Below, piece after piece: positions 22,271 through 36,300 of a DNA stretch of 64,000 nt. Location of the stretch: the NCBI GenBank assembly GCA_037039925.1, contig JAXRKP010000208.1, positions 286,001 through 350,000 of the forward strand. Direction: 5' to 3'. The number at the start of each line of letters is the position of its first letter. Position 1 is the first letter of the stretch. The stretch is from Doris montereyensis. Taxonomy: Eukaryota; Mollusca; Gastropoda; Nudibranchia; Dorididae. The notes under the pieces were generated by a model. The model searched no databases, was not told the DNA's origin, and saw only the letters and a list, made by a program, of their open reading frames with translations. A program made the position numbers and the translations under genes.

Positions 22271-25200
22271 GTCAGCTCTAGGATTGATGTACATAACAAG
22301 TGATCTAAAAGTTTCAATAAATAAAATCACAGTTGAAGTCATAAGATATATTAAAATTGTCAATAAAAGTAAAAGAAACAAAACCAGAAATAAATCAAGT
22401 TAAACTATAGCGAAAAAGACCCATTAGAAAACAAATCAAAAGAGAACATCCTTTCCTAGCACATTCACTCACAAGGGTATGAATCCAAATAATACATGAG
22501 TGTGTCCACATTTTTATTAAGTAAAGTAAAGCTCTTAAGAACATTTTCTCTAATACATGTCTGTGTAAATGAATGTGTGTGTAAGTGACATATCCCTAAC
22601 TAAAAGTATCATAAAAGGTGTTTTACATGAGATTTTTATCTACTAAAATCAACACCAAGATAGTGCCACTACTGCTTCATAAATATAAATCTCCTATATA
22701 TGTTTGTTTTCTTTTCTTTTCTTTTTTTAAATAAAAAGAAACAAAATAGGATGAGTCTAACAATGTGCTCATGGCAAATGTGTAATCATTATAAGATTCA
22801 AAATATGTGTCAACAACAATGCTTGCACAAAAGGAGCAGAATACAACCATGTGACATTCTAAACATGGCAATCAAACTTGTACTACATATCTGTGTAAGT
22901 CCTTCACCCATGGAAACAAATGGTCATTCAAGTAGCACAAACCTCAAATGAAATTAATATCTTTATACACTTTCTCCCATGCAGTCGCTAATTCTTTTTT
23001 ACAACTAAATAATACATAACAACATGATCATACTACGAAAGTGCATATCTAAAATATACATAACAAAACGTATGCAACAAGAGAAAAAAAAAGAAGAAAA
23101 AAAAGATCAAAACCAAGCACAAATTATCCGATGACATATGTCATATCCACAAAGTTGGTTTATATATGTCATCTAGTTTAGATGCCTCTTCAAAAAAATT
23201 GCTCAAAAAAAGTGGTACAAAAGTTTGTTTGGAAGCATATTTAAACAACGCGTGGAGTAAGAGCAAACAAACCACCAACCAATCCAAATCAATAAACAGG
23301 AAGACAAGACAAATCTTGAAGTGTCCTTCAAAGGGTGAAAATTATTAAGGATAAGTCAACATTAAAAATAAACTTTGAGGGAAAAGGGAGGAAAATCCAA
23401 CAAAACATAATAATTATAAAACAACCAACAACAACCCATTGATAAAAATTAACACAGGTTTGAGAGTAACACATTTTCCTCCATTCTCAATCAATGCAAT
23501 GTTATTCCAAGAGAACAGTGTAAGTTTAAAAAGATATACAAAGCATAAAGCCCTAATAAAAAATTTAAGACAAAGAGAAAATGCCATTAAAGCTGACTAG
23601 TTTGATGAGAGATTCTTTTAAATAAACATTTCAAAATGAGAAAAAATAGTAAGAAATGGCAATAATGGCAATAAACAATGGTGTTTGTATTTATTGATAT
23701 ATATCATTTTTTTCTTCCTTCAAACTCATATCACTTGTACATCATGTGTTCTGGAAGAACGACAATCCAACTGCAGTTATGAAACAGTGGCTAAGTTGAT
23801 TGAATGTCATAGAAAATAATTAGCTTAGAAAGAAAACTGCATGATAATGATGCAGTGTCAGTGACTGAAAACGTGTTTTGACCAATGGTGTGAAAGTGTC
23901 AGGTTCCATCAAATCATACAAATATGGAATGCATTTCTCAATGGACTTGAAAAGCTTGAGACAAATGTTTTGAGTGAAAAAGCTGGGAAAAAATCTTAAA
24001 ATACAAAAAGTTTATATAAATATATGTATATACTGTATTTACATTTCTACCCATAGAATGTTTCTGGAAAACATCACAGTTACAAAATACAAATTGTACC
24101 AAAAATATTTCAAAAATAATTTGCATGCAATAATAAATATTAAGTCTATACAATCTACATTATATCACTGTATGGATGGTTACAATATTAAGGATAAATG
24201 CTGATTCTTGACAAACCCAAGGTTTTAGACACATGGAAAAGAGACAACAAAAAAACAAACCCCCCAAAAAAACCAACAAAGTTTGCGCACCAAATTAAGG
24301 AAAACACCTTCCAATACAACCAGATGTCTCAAAGGCTGAGTAAAAAAATTAAAAAAAACAAAAACCTTCCTTAGAAATACCATGGAAAGAAACGTGATGG
24401 TCATAAATATATATTTCCATCTGAATTTGGAAGCAATAAAAATAACTTTGCCAGTAGCCACATATTCAGGGATACGTTAATGACAGAATCTCAGAGTGGT
24501 TTGTAGCTCTTGTTTCATCATTTCACGAGGCTTAATTTAAATGGGCAGCTTCACAAAATATGGTCATAAATAAAATGTGAAACGTTGAAATACGTCAAAT
24601 CTAGAGGGGTAGGGAAAACGAGTTGACTGAAACCCCATTTAAGGCTTGAAATCAGAAAATCATACACATTCATACAGTGATGTTAAAGGTATACAGGAAT
24701 ATTTCTAGCCAGCACTTAAGTTAATACATTGTTATAATAGCACAAGTACTTCAAAATTGATAATGATAGCATTTCAACTTGCTAGCAAGGGACCTTGAAT
24801 GGGATAGTGAAGAGCAGGAAGGTAAGGAAGTGGAACAGCTTTGACTTTAGAGTAAGTGAAAGTGAGTCCTATGCATTTGTTTAAAGACAACAGTGAGCCA
24901 CTTAATATGCAAGGTGCATTACTTCCTTTTCAAATAAATAACTCACCAATCTGCTGTTTAGAATGCGTTACTTAAACAATTCTTATCCACTATTTTATTT
25001 GATAGCAAATATCTTTTTAAAGCTGAAATTTAGACACATGATATTTTGAGATGGCATTCAATAAAATGATTATTTCTTTTCATAAAAATTGGTCATTATT
25101 GTTTTCACACCTCTGTATTTTAATCTTCCAGTATCCAATATTTCACAGCATACATATCAACATATACATAGCATATATGCCTCGTCTTTTAGTGCAGTCA

Positions 25201-27084
25201 GTATTTAAACCACACTAAAAAAAATCCTCATAAGAAAAAAATATTCATTAAATTTTGGGATGAAAGGAAGGCGTTTTAGTCTTTTGGAGGTTTTTCTCAT
25301 AGTAATATCAACATTTTAAAATTAGCAGCTGCCAAAATATAAAAAAGCAGTAAAACTATTAACAAAATTAGATTACGTCTTCTAAAATAATGGACAAAAC
25401 TACCAAATTCTTTTGTTAAGAATTTTGTTTTCAATAATAATGTTATACTGCAGATAAGATGTAGATTCTTTTAACCAATATTTTTTCTTAACTACCAGAA
25501 GAATGCTTTGTTTTTTAACTGTGTATCCCTTCATCTTTTATTCATGATAGACTGTGGTATTACATGACACTCAACAGCCAACTAATTGCAATGTATGATT
25601 ATTGCACTCTTTAAAATCACCATGGTTATGAGAATGACAAAAGGGTGAAAAGAATATAAGTTTGAATAGCCTTGGATTTCACTGGGTTATTGGAGATATT
25701 TGGAGAAGTTACAAAAAGTAGATTTCTCCTCGTCTTTCCAGTTTCAACTCCATGCAAATTTAGATCAAAACTGTGATGCTCTTTTGCTAAAAATGTATGC
25801 TTTGTTTGCAAAAGTGTCTCTTATACAAGTTCTTATACTTTTGCATAAGAAAACACATAAGGAGACATTTCATCTTTCAAACCAATAGCTATGTTTTAGG
25901 AGAAGAAGAAAAACCAATAAAAAAAATGAAAAGAGGAAAAACCTCGATTCAACATATTTGATTCTTTCTTATTCATAATGATGCAGATTTTGACATTCTG
26001 TTTCAACTAGAAGAAAGTCATTCAATAATGAGATAATAATTAACTATTTGAAACATTTGAATAAAAAGCAATTGTAAAATTGGACTATAACAGCACTGAT
26101 ATGATTTATTTTCCCCAGTTCTAATTGATATGAAGAGATGCTGAACTGTTAAATTTTTTTATAATTTCAAAACTACAAATCTTCGTCTTTAACATGTCTT
26201 GAACTTCCTCTCAGGTTTTGTTACGTCCAAGCATGGCTATATTTCATCACTATGAAAATAGAAATAGACACTAAAAAATAAAATGAAAGATAAGGTAAAA
26301 ATTAAAAGACATAACAGTAGCAGTACAGAAGACTACAGGGTTTTATAAAATTCTAAAACTTTTGTAACGGTAATAAAAATATCACCATGAGTAAGAAAGT
26401 GATGAAAGGACTAGAAAACCCACTAAAAAAGACTAATTCAGTATAAGACAGATTGCGATGCATAGTTACAAAACTAAAAGTGGAGAATTGAGGTGATCTC
26501 AATAGGAGGAAAGAATTTTTTTTTTAAAAGCAGTAAAAGTACGGGAGACAACTTTTAAGGGCAAGAATAAAAATAGTTGGCAACTAATATGTTATAAAAC
26601 AGGAAGCCTTTCTGGTAAAAATTAAGATATGACTCCACAAATGAAAATCATCATGAAAAAAGAAACAAAATGTAATTCATGAAAACAAGAAGATCATATT
26701 CAAGTGTCCACGAATGTGAGATAAAATGTTCACACTTATGATAAAAACAACATTCATAAACCCAGTTATAATGCAAATAAGGCCCTAAAAATTACTCTTT
26801 AAAAAATATTGAACTAACTCTATGTTGGACCAGACAGTGAATATTATTAAACTTCGTTGAGTTGCTGGGTTGAATGAAGTCTATAAAACACACTTCAGCT
26901 ATTGAAAAAGTAACTTGTGAATACAAATCTGATAAAAAATTGTTTAAAAAGTTGTTTTTGTGTGACAGATGTGCATGACAAAAAAAAGCACATGTCTTCA
27001 GTCCTTACAGGTGGATTTTCTGGCATGGGTGCCATACATTTTCTGACATTCAGTTGTAGCAAAGTATTAAAAACAAGGATGACT

Positions 27085-27313
27085 TCAGCACCACCTGAAA
27101 GGAACGGCTCGAGGTCGGTCAGCTCCTTCTTTTCACAAGCGGTTTATGGTACTCTCTACCAGAACGTGAATGAATCTGAGCCCAGCAATACTCACAGTAA
27201 TATTGCAAACAGGTCACATTTGCACAAAAGAAAGGGGCAAACTTTCCTGCACAGCGAGCTCCATGACATTCATCACACATCTGGTCATCTAAGACATAGG
27301 GTTTCACTTCAAC
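27085..27313 (-). CDS. CPEB last coding exon: zinc-binding domain, frameshifted tail
   Basis: The acceptor ends CTCAG at 27314. The exon encodes V-E-V-K-P-Y-V-L-D-D-Q, then the Cys/His domain C-D-E-C...C-A-N-V-T-C...Y-C-E-Y-C-W...H-S-R-S-G-R-E-Y-H-K-P-L-V-K. The raw frame then ends R-R-S-stop at 27119. Skipping one T in the 27130-27133 run restores the family tail: E-G-A-D-R-P-R, then P-F-R-W-C and a stop at 27087-27085. The plus-strand 196-codon frame across this exon is its antisense. Confidence 0.92.
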
Positions 27314-30300
27314 CTGAGAACATATGGGAAAAAGAATTCAGAAAGAACTCAGTAAAGTTATCTTATCAACAAAATCTATGGGCAATAAAATGCATAAACA
27401 ATATAAAACTATTATTATCTAATTTAAGCTGCCATGTTTTAAATCCTCTACTTGGCAATGACCACATACTTAACATATTTTATTCTGATAACGAAAGTGC
27501 TTTGTAATTTTTGCTCAATTTATAAAGATTTATAAAGTGTTATGATATGGAAAACCAGGGTCATGGTATGTGATAGAGAAAGAGACATGTCATACATATC
27601 AAATTCTTAAAAGAAATAGGTAATTTAAAAATCCAGTAACAGAGTATCAAATCCGAATACCCATGATTTTAAGCAAAAATTCTGAATGATCGGATTTAAT
27701 CTGTAATAAATGGCAGATCTGGATCTGCACTTTCTTTAACAATTTATCAAGAGTTGCTTACAGTCCAATTTTAATTTATTCATTGTCCTGCATGAAAAAT
27801 TGTCTTAAGTACATTATGGCCTTCATGGCTTTATCTTGGGAAAATGTGAAAATTACTATCTTAAGTAGTTTACAATCAATTCAATGAATATCTAACTTTG
27901 GGCAAATTTGATGATTATAAATTTCTGAAGGAGGGAATCATTTCCAACAGTATAGTGCTCTACACCAAAGTTGCACAGAGGTCTTATCCGCCTCATCCTA
28001 TAAATATTTCAACCCAAATATAAAATGATCTTAGTTGATATTAGAAAGCACAAGAATTAAAAAAAACCCAACTTGATTAGGTTCTATTCATGGCTTTTAA
28101 AATTGGTCAATGTCAATATTATAGTTTAATGAAAGGTCTTTTTACCATTATTTTGATTGAAAAATTGATTTTGCATGAAATTCACATTCATATACTGCAA
28201 CATTGGAAAAAAGATTCTAAAATTTTACATCGTCTGAAAGAGGTATCTTAACCCAAGAAAAAGCGCCGGCCCTTGATTTAGGGCGTGTTACGGTTGGCCA
28301 GGGAAGCGTGCAGACCCTATATTTAGGGCTGCCGTCTTTGGCACGGGAAGCGCACATGCCCTATATTTAGGGCCAGACACCTAGGCTTCTTAAATGGAAA
28401 TTTCCACTTTCCGTACATGGTTCATGACGTAGTTTGACCTTTGAGTTCATAGTTAAATGACAGCCAATGAGATTACAATTTATTTTAAGCTCGTGGCTTT
28501 CCCAATAGCCTTCTTATTATTCGTCAAAGTGACGCTTTCCCATTCAACACACTTCCTGCAAGCCTAAGTTGATTACATGGCTATCGCTGCTTTTGTTTAG
28601 TCCTTAGTTTAAGTTTCTCTTGTTGCAATAACATCTCAATATGAATTCCTTATTCTTTCAACTTATAGAAAATGCAGGTTTTATAGGTCTTTTATCATCT
28701 GTAAACGTGAACTCATTGTTCAAACTAAGTCTAAATCCTAGCTTCACCCGTTGCACACACTCGTTTTTTCATACAAATGGTTGGCGAACTCCCTCACTGT
28801 AAGAAGGTCACTTATGGTATCACCACGAGCTCTACTTGGGTTAAAAATTACAGATAACAAAAGGGAATGAGAATTGATAAAGCTTCTTACTCTTTTATCA
28901 ATATCTCCATGCTGCAGTTGTACGAATCGAGCACTTATGGCAGCAATATAGCTTTGTTGGTTTGAAAACGCAACTCTCCCAGCACCTTTAGGATACTTTA
29001 ACTCTGGATCTGTATCAATGCCAGCATAGCAAACTCCTCCATACAAGCGATCCATTATCATAGCTAGTTCCACTGCAATGAGAAAGAATAGCAATCAATG
29101 AGAAGGATAAATTACAGCCTTTAAATAAAAAATGACCCATAAAAACCATTGTAATATTCTTACAAGATGAAAATTTAAAGAAACAAAACAAAAAACAAAA
29201 GCCAAAAAAAATAAAATGACACAAAACAAAAAGACAACAAAACCCAATAAATGAGACTGCTGAGCGACTTTCCTTTCTCTATTCTAAAAGTTTCAATGTC
29301 TCTATGAGCCGTAGTTGACCAAATGACTGAAATATAAAGAAGTATCGGACAAGACAATTCATATATAAAGACTGATACTGAAAACGTATAAATCTATTAT
29401 TGACTGAATTGTACATGGTAACAGTTACAAAGTTTAAGTGACATTCTGGGATAGAAAATAAGTCAAGCTATTTAAAATCATACCTCTAAATCCCAGCTAC
29501 GACCTCCTGTACGGTCTAACCAGGGATGAAACCAAAACTCCTAGCCCGTCGAAAAATTGTGTATGATTCCAAGGAAATCAGACATTTTGGCCAATTAGAT
29601 CATCTATTTTTGGGGTACTGCAACCTAACATTTTATCTATTTATAATATGCCCCAAAGGACTAGAAGACACATAACTGCAAATAAACTGAGATGAATTGA
29701 AAGACCTGCAGAGCTTTTAATTAATTTCGAAATGACCATCACTATCTGACATTTTCAGTATAACCAAGTTTTTATGATATATCCGACATATTCGCCTTTT
29801 CGATTCAAACAGCATTCTATGCTCTAAAAACAATCCAGTTTCCTGAGAGCAAAAACTAAAACTAAAACCATTCTCTTTTCCTCTGCTTCATAAAAATGAG
29901 TGTAGAACTATTCCTTATTTGTCTTAGATTACAATATAAATTTCTATGCTCCAAATGAAAGAAAAATACCAGAAGATATCAAAAAACACATTCCCACATT
30001 CTCCCTTAATTCATAAGTTCACTGCCCATGCTATTTTCCCTTGTCTTTCTTTTGTCCTCATCTTCCACATTATTCTTTTCCTGTGTTTCTCCATCTGAAC
30101 ATAATTTTACCTAAATATAATCCCTTTCCTTTACTTCGTTTTCCTTTGTCCAATTGTCCCTATCATATTTAACTCTTTCTCTTCGCCTGTTTACTTGAAA
30201 AATTAGGAATGGTCTAAGCACAGCCATAGAAAAAGGAGTACTGTAAAATTTATGACAAGTCTATGACTACCATGTGACCATTTCAATACAGGCCGTAGGC

Positions 30301-33300
30301 CTAAATGATTTGAATCATCCGTCTATGTGTGATGAATATTGCTACTGAGCAAATTCCCATCCCCCAAATTTTGTGAAAATACTGGGTTACTATTAACAAA
30401 GCATCTCTAGAAACATACAGCCATCATCACTCACAATCATGTTAAGCTAGGCTGCTGTGTGCATATTATATTGTGGGTTAACATATTTGAGAAATGCAAA
30501 CATTAAGGTAAGTTTTAGCAAGTGTAAACTACCAATCCCCATAAGAATACCACATTCTAGCTTTGAATATTTTTTTAAGCTGGGGAAAAGGGGTGTGGGG
30601 AAAACCATAAGATAAATTTCAATTTAAATAATAGAGGATTTAGGGACAAATATAGAATTATGTTCTGTGTTAAACGCAAACATATACCTGCTCTAAGAGG
30701 TCTTGGTACTCCTCCCACAAAAATGGTTTTCCTGGGGTCTAGTGGCTGAGATCCATCCATGACAAAATCTGAATCGCTCAAGCTCCAGGGACGGATCTGG
30801 ACCTGTGAAAAATTGATATAAATAAATTTTTCAAAACAACTGAATCAATTCAAATTCTCTCAAATTTTCCAGCATTCAGACGTAGATGAACAGACATTGG
30901 AGCAAAAAATAAACAAGCTCCACACCAGCACTTATCACCTTGCCATGAAATAAAGATGCACTACGAATGAAAAAAAGGAGCTTCATCCTTTTTCATGTGA
31001 ATCTTTAATCCCTTTCCTTTTATGGCAAAATCATAGGAACTCATGTGAAGGTCATGGTTAAAATCTGTTTTGTGCCAATGATTATCTGACTGAATGTCAG
31101 TTAGCTTTGATTTGTTTCTCTCAGCATATCATTTCAGTATTTCTTGACAATTATTGAAGAAAATTAAAGCAAAACAATGTTTTGAACCCTTGCAAAATCA
31201 CAAAATAATACTATTGAGAGTGGAATAGTCTGCCCTGAAACCAGCCATAAGGAGAGTAAACTTTCCACATGATTCCTTGAATAGTTTTGTATTTATGTCT
31301 ACACAGCTCTTTTCATTTAAATGAATCGGTGTGGTTTAACTATCATCACAGCTCTATCATCATCTCACACACTTTCATACAACACTGCAAATTGTTGAAA
31401 ATATGTTTTACTATTATTAATACATTTTGCTGGACAAAATAAGTTTTAAAAAGCATGATAATCTAAAGTATAAATAGCTCATAGTATATTTATGGGCTGT
31501 TTTGGGTTGGATTTTTTGCCTGTGTTTTGTCTTTCCATTCTCAATATTATTCAATACCATGGTGTTTTTGAAGATATAGACCTCCTTACCGGCTTATCTT
31601 TCATAGTTGGACTAGAAACACACCAGTAGAGTTTATCATCATCCATTATACAGGCATCGATCAAATTTTGAACTGACAACTCATCTTGAAATATCAAAAG
31701 CAGTAACCTGTTGAAGAAAATGATTTGTTGATAACTCAAGTGGTGAATTAAAGTAAAAAATGACTAATACCAACAATTTATTTTAATGTCATTATTTTTC
31801 ACAAAGCAATAACCACCTTTCCTTTAAGGCACCTGGAATAGGCCATTTGGTGTCTAAACATCAAAATTGAGGTTGTGGCATTTCTTTCTAGTTCCACTTT
31901 TTAGCTATACTTATAAACCATTCCAAAGTGTGAATTCCCTGTCTTTCTGTGGAAAAATAGTCTTTGATGAAGACAACAACAACCGTCATCAGTTTCGTGA
32001 CAAATTATTATACTTTGCCTTATTTTGAGGCCCTCACAAACCTATAACCCCTTGAAGATGATAGGATCGTCCTTTATTACCATTACACACCTTGTCGTAT
32101 GACCTGTGCTTTCATGTTGAAACTAGACAGTCAGCGACAATGGTATTATTCCGTTATAGTACAATATTATTGCATTCAGCATTGCTAACAAAGGACACAC
32201 TTCTTTATATGGGCAGAGGTTACGCTCAAATGTCGTATAAAATCAAAAGTAAAAAAAATAATTTCAGAATCCGCATATCCCCTTAAAAAAGCCCAAACAT
32301 TACATATATTATAAATCAAGGCCCACATGAGATATGTGGTTACCCAAGAGGAAAAGAATATAATCAAATCCTTGTATGATACCCAGCACAGTTTTAAAAA
32401 AACAATCTAACATCTTTGTCGGTAAATTCTGGAGCTGTAGAACATTATTGCATCAATGTTAGCCATCAAACTATAATGGGACTCAGAGATTAACTGTGAC
32501 AACTCTGCCTCTTGACACAGGTCTACTTTAAGAACAATAACATCTGAGGGGCACTCGGTAGTCCAGAGGCAAAGTGTCGGCCTCTCAACCAAAAGGTAGT
32601 GGGTTCCAGCCCCACCAACGGTTGAAAAATTGTCTTGACTTTTTCGAGCAACAAGGTCAAAATGAAGCTAAAAGAACATTTAGCTAATTGCTGAAATGTG
32701 GCGCTATTGTAAGCGATTAAATCATAAACATATATATGACTACGACATTCACAGCATCTCACCTTTAGGAGGAAAGTATGACTTTGATTCTGCCTTGTGA
32801 GGCCAGTCCACAACAAGTGCACCAAACTTCCGAAAAGCTCTTGTGATTTCCTCTGAAAAATTTTCAAGGAAAAGGTCAAGGAAAAGGTCAAGGAAAAGTT
32901 ATTTGACAACCAATCTTGTAATGCCTAAATATATTTTTAATTTGAAAAAAAAAAAGGTCTGATCTTAACAGATAATGTAACTTTATATGGAAAAGTTCAA
33001 ATAAAATTGTCATTTATATTTCATAGTAAAACAGTTGATCCTATAGCCTATACTAAAGACTTTAAAACCAACCAATAAAAATGAAGAGATATTACATATG
33101 CGATATAATAGACTGAAAATAAATAAATATGTACATGTATATAAGGCCAATACCTGCAGAGCATATAAACCATGCCCTCTTTAAACCTGATCATAATCAA
33201 TATGCTTCACAAATCTGTCTGGTATGGGTATCAAGTACATAAACAATAGATAATCCAACCACTGATACACCGACAAATTCGCCTAACCGACAGAATATAG

Positions 33301-36300
33301 CGGGAACTAAAATTGATCATGTATTTTATGTATTGATAAACCGAAATTCGCTATTCCGACTCCGACATAGGCTATGAAGGAACAAAACTATTAATTTAAA
33401 AGAAAAAAACTGTTTGATAATCTGACATGACTTTTCAAATTCTTGGGCAGGTACAATACTATTAATGATCGGTCAACTATAATGGTCGACACACAAAGAG
33501 GACACAAGAGACCAAAAACCAGATGTAAAACTAACATGCAATACTGTTAACCTAAATATGTCGAGTACCAGTTGGAGGCAAAGCCCGGTAACGGAGCAGA
33601 CGATCAGTCATGGCAGTGAGAAGCCCGGCTTGAGCTTGACCACTACACCAGAGGCTTAGCAAATAAGGGGAGATAAGAAACTTGGTTTGTTCCCCTTATT
33701 CCCCTTGCGTCACCCTCCATTGCTACATCAGACGCTTAGCAAACAAGAGGAAATAAGTAACTTATATTGTTCTCCTTGTTCCCTTTGCGTCACTTTTCGA
33801 CTCTCTGCAGCAAACACTCAAGACAATGGGACCACATAACAACCATAGAGTATAAAAATGATATACATGAAGAAAACACAGATTTATTGGCCTCTGTAAT
33901 AATAATAAGTCACACCAGATTGCATGATGGAATGAAAAGGAAGAGATCGAAGAAGAAGAAGAAGAAGAAGAATGAAAAGAAAGTGCCAGATAGGGGTATG
34001 GGGATCACAATAATAACAGATCCTATTATCTGACAAACTCCATATATCTGATATTTTTTCTGGGGATGGGTGATGTCAGATTATCAGCGCTCTACTGTAC
34101 TTTAAATCTGTACATTAATAACAGTGAATAAACACAATGCTTGACAAAAACTTACTTTTATATAAACACAAACAATGACTAATAAATAATTCTGAAAAAG
34201 TTTTGGTGGCAACCATGAGGTGAAAGACAAGCAAGTAAACTTTCACACCAACCTCAATGAGACTTAAGATTAGAAAAATACTATTGCTTCAGACTGCAGC
34301 AATCCAGTTAACTCTAAAAAAAAAGTACTTATGAAAGAAAAAGATTTTTTTCTGAGAAAAACAAGACGAGTATTTTTCTTTTGCTTTTTGAATAGTTTTT
34401 TTTATTTAATTTGACTTACCCACATCCACAACTAAGGTGATCTCTGGGTTTTTTGTAGAATTTTTAATTTTACCCGGACTGTCCTGTAAACAGCCAAGAG
34501 ATCTTTAACGTGCAGTGTTGTGATCTGCACCCGGGATCTCCTTTTTGTCGTCCGTGTCAATCCACCTACCTGGACCAGGGGGTAGATTTTGCTCGAAAAA
34601 AATCGCGAAAATTTTTCGACCTTCGGCAGGGCTCAAACCCACTACCTTTTGGTTGCGAGGCAAACACCTTACCTCTGGACTACCAGGTCCCCTTTCAACA
34701 AAGCATCAACCTTTCACATTGTATTCTCCACTGCAGCAGTCGTTTTTGACTTAATATAATCCCTTTTACACTTTGTAATTCCCCTTTGTCTTCCATACGG
34801 CTCTGTCACAATATACCAACTGGGGTATATGAGGGCAACTCAGTCAAAACATTCAAATGTAAGAAGAATATCAATTATAACAAAGTTTTTATCTAAGCAA
34901 CTATGGGTTCAAACCAATGGTTCTTAACCTTGTTGAAGATACTGAACCCTGTCAATGTCATAGTACAGTCACCGAACCCTTCAAGGGGATGAATGGAATG
35001 GGCACACACACAGCCAAACCCTAAGAAAAACTCATTGAACCCTTGGCGTTAGATTGAACCCTGGTTAAGAACCATTGGTCTACACAAACCAGTGTGCCAT
35101 AAGTGTTCAAAATTGAACATGTTGTCTTTCCAGAATTATTTTGTCCCAACTACACATTTGATGATTTTGGAGGTACAATCACAATCAAATTCAGTCGTCT
35201 ATTGTCCTGTCCCACAAAACATAAACTAAGATCAGTCTACACGTTTGTGTTAAATATAACTTGCATTTTGTCCAGACACTCTTTCTAGCTGAGAACTTTA
35301 AAACAATTTTTCTCAAGATGGGTTTACATGTAGTTGGGACAATATAATCTTCAACTGGCGATGTGGCTGAAAAGTTTAAGACTAAGTGGAAAGAATTCAG
35401 TGTGACGATAAAAAAAAAAAATTCTTTTAAAAAAACAATCTTCAAACCAAGTCACATAGAGAACAACTGTTGATTACCTTCAGCAATATCTGGTGGCAGA
35501 CCTCCAACAAACACTTTCCGAGAAAATCTTTCAATTCGATCTATCCCTTGAGAGCTTGGTGATGACCTTGGGGTCCCTCCTAAATTTGGAACAGTCTGAT
35601 CAAGAGAGCCATCATCCCCTAATGCATCCTCCATGACAAATGGCATTTTGCCTGCAACTGAACCACAAAGCAATAGGAAAACATGAAGATATATATTCAT
35701 AGAGATATTGTATTTATATATTTTAAAAGCTTTGCTCATACACTAAGATAAAGTCAAAATGGAAATTTGCTGGACATAAAAGGAAAAATTCAAGTGATGA
35801 ATTTATGTATTTTTTCCTTTGCAGATAGTTAAATCTAAATGACTGTTTCTATGAGTCTGAAGGGTACAGTATTATCCTCTTGTTTATAAATTCTAGTTTC
35901 TAATCCTTGTATCAAGAAGATCTGCAGATATAGATTTAGTATTATCCTCTTGTATACACTTTATAAATTCTAGTTTCTTATCCTTGTATCAGGAAGATTT
36001 TAAGATATAGATATTTTGCAAGAAGATCTGCAGATATAGATATTTATCTTAATGATGGTTCTCTTGTGTAAAAAATTTAATGAACCAAGACATTACAGAT
36101 GGTAAATGGAAAAAAATCTCAATGGTTAATTAATTTGTTTATACTCTAGTGCAGATAACTAAGTTTTGAAAAACACATAATAGACAAAGTAAACAAAGCA
36201 ACACCACATTAACAAAAAAATATTCATTCTGCTGTATAAGTCATTAGTGCGTACCTATTTGGACAATGCCAGTTCAGTAATGGCACCTTACATATGAGCA

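Larger units (their letters stand above)
19700..27084 (-). other. probable long 3' UTR of the CPEB gene
   Basis: No exon is seen over 7.4 kb downstream of the CPEB stop, and the minus strand is T-rich throughout, as in a long regulatory 3' UTR. On the minus strand an AATAAA lies at 19706-19701, a Pumilio-type TGTAAATA at 24043-24036, and many TTTTAT elements (the CPEB binding motif) occur, for example around 20250, 20985, 21245 and 22265. (AAT)n microsatellites sit at 20357-20438 and 22190-22270. Extent is inference; transcription could end earlier. Vertebrate CPEB2-4 mRNAs also have long 3' UTRs. Confidence 0.45.

Noticed and set aside
26917..27507. 196-codon plus-strand open frame
   Set aside because: It is antisense to the last CPEB coding exon, whose zinc-binding residues and splice site are clear on the minus strand.
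32523..34754. Frames with L-x-P-T-T-F-W-L-R-G that look conserved between sites
   Set aside because: They recur because they translate the tRNA-like head of SINE family B, also at 58261; they are not a protein family.
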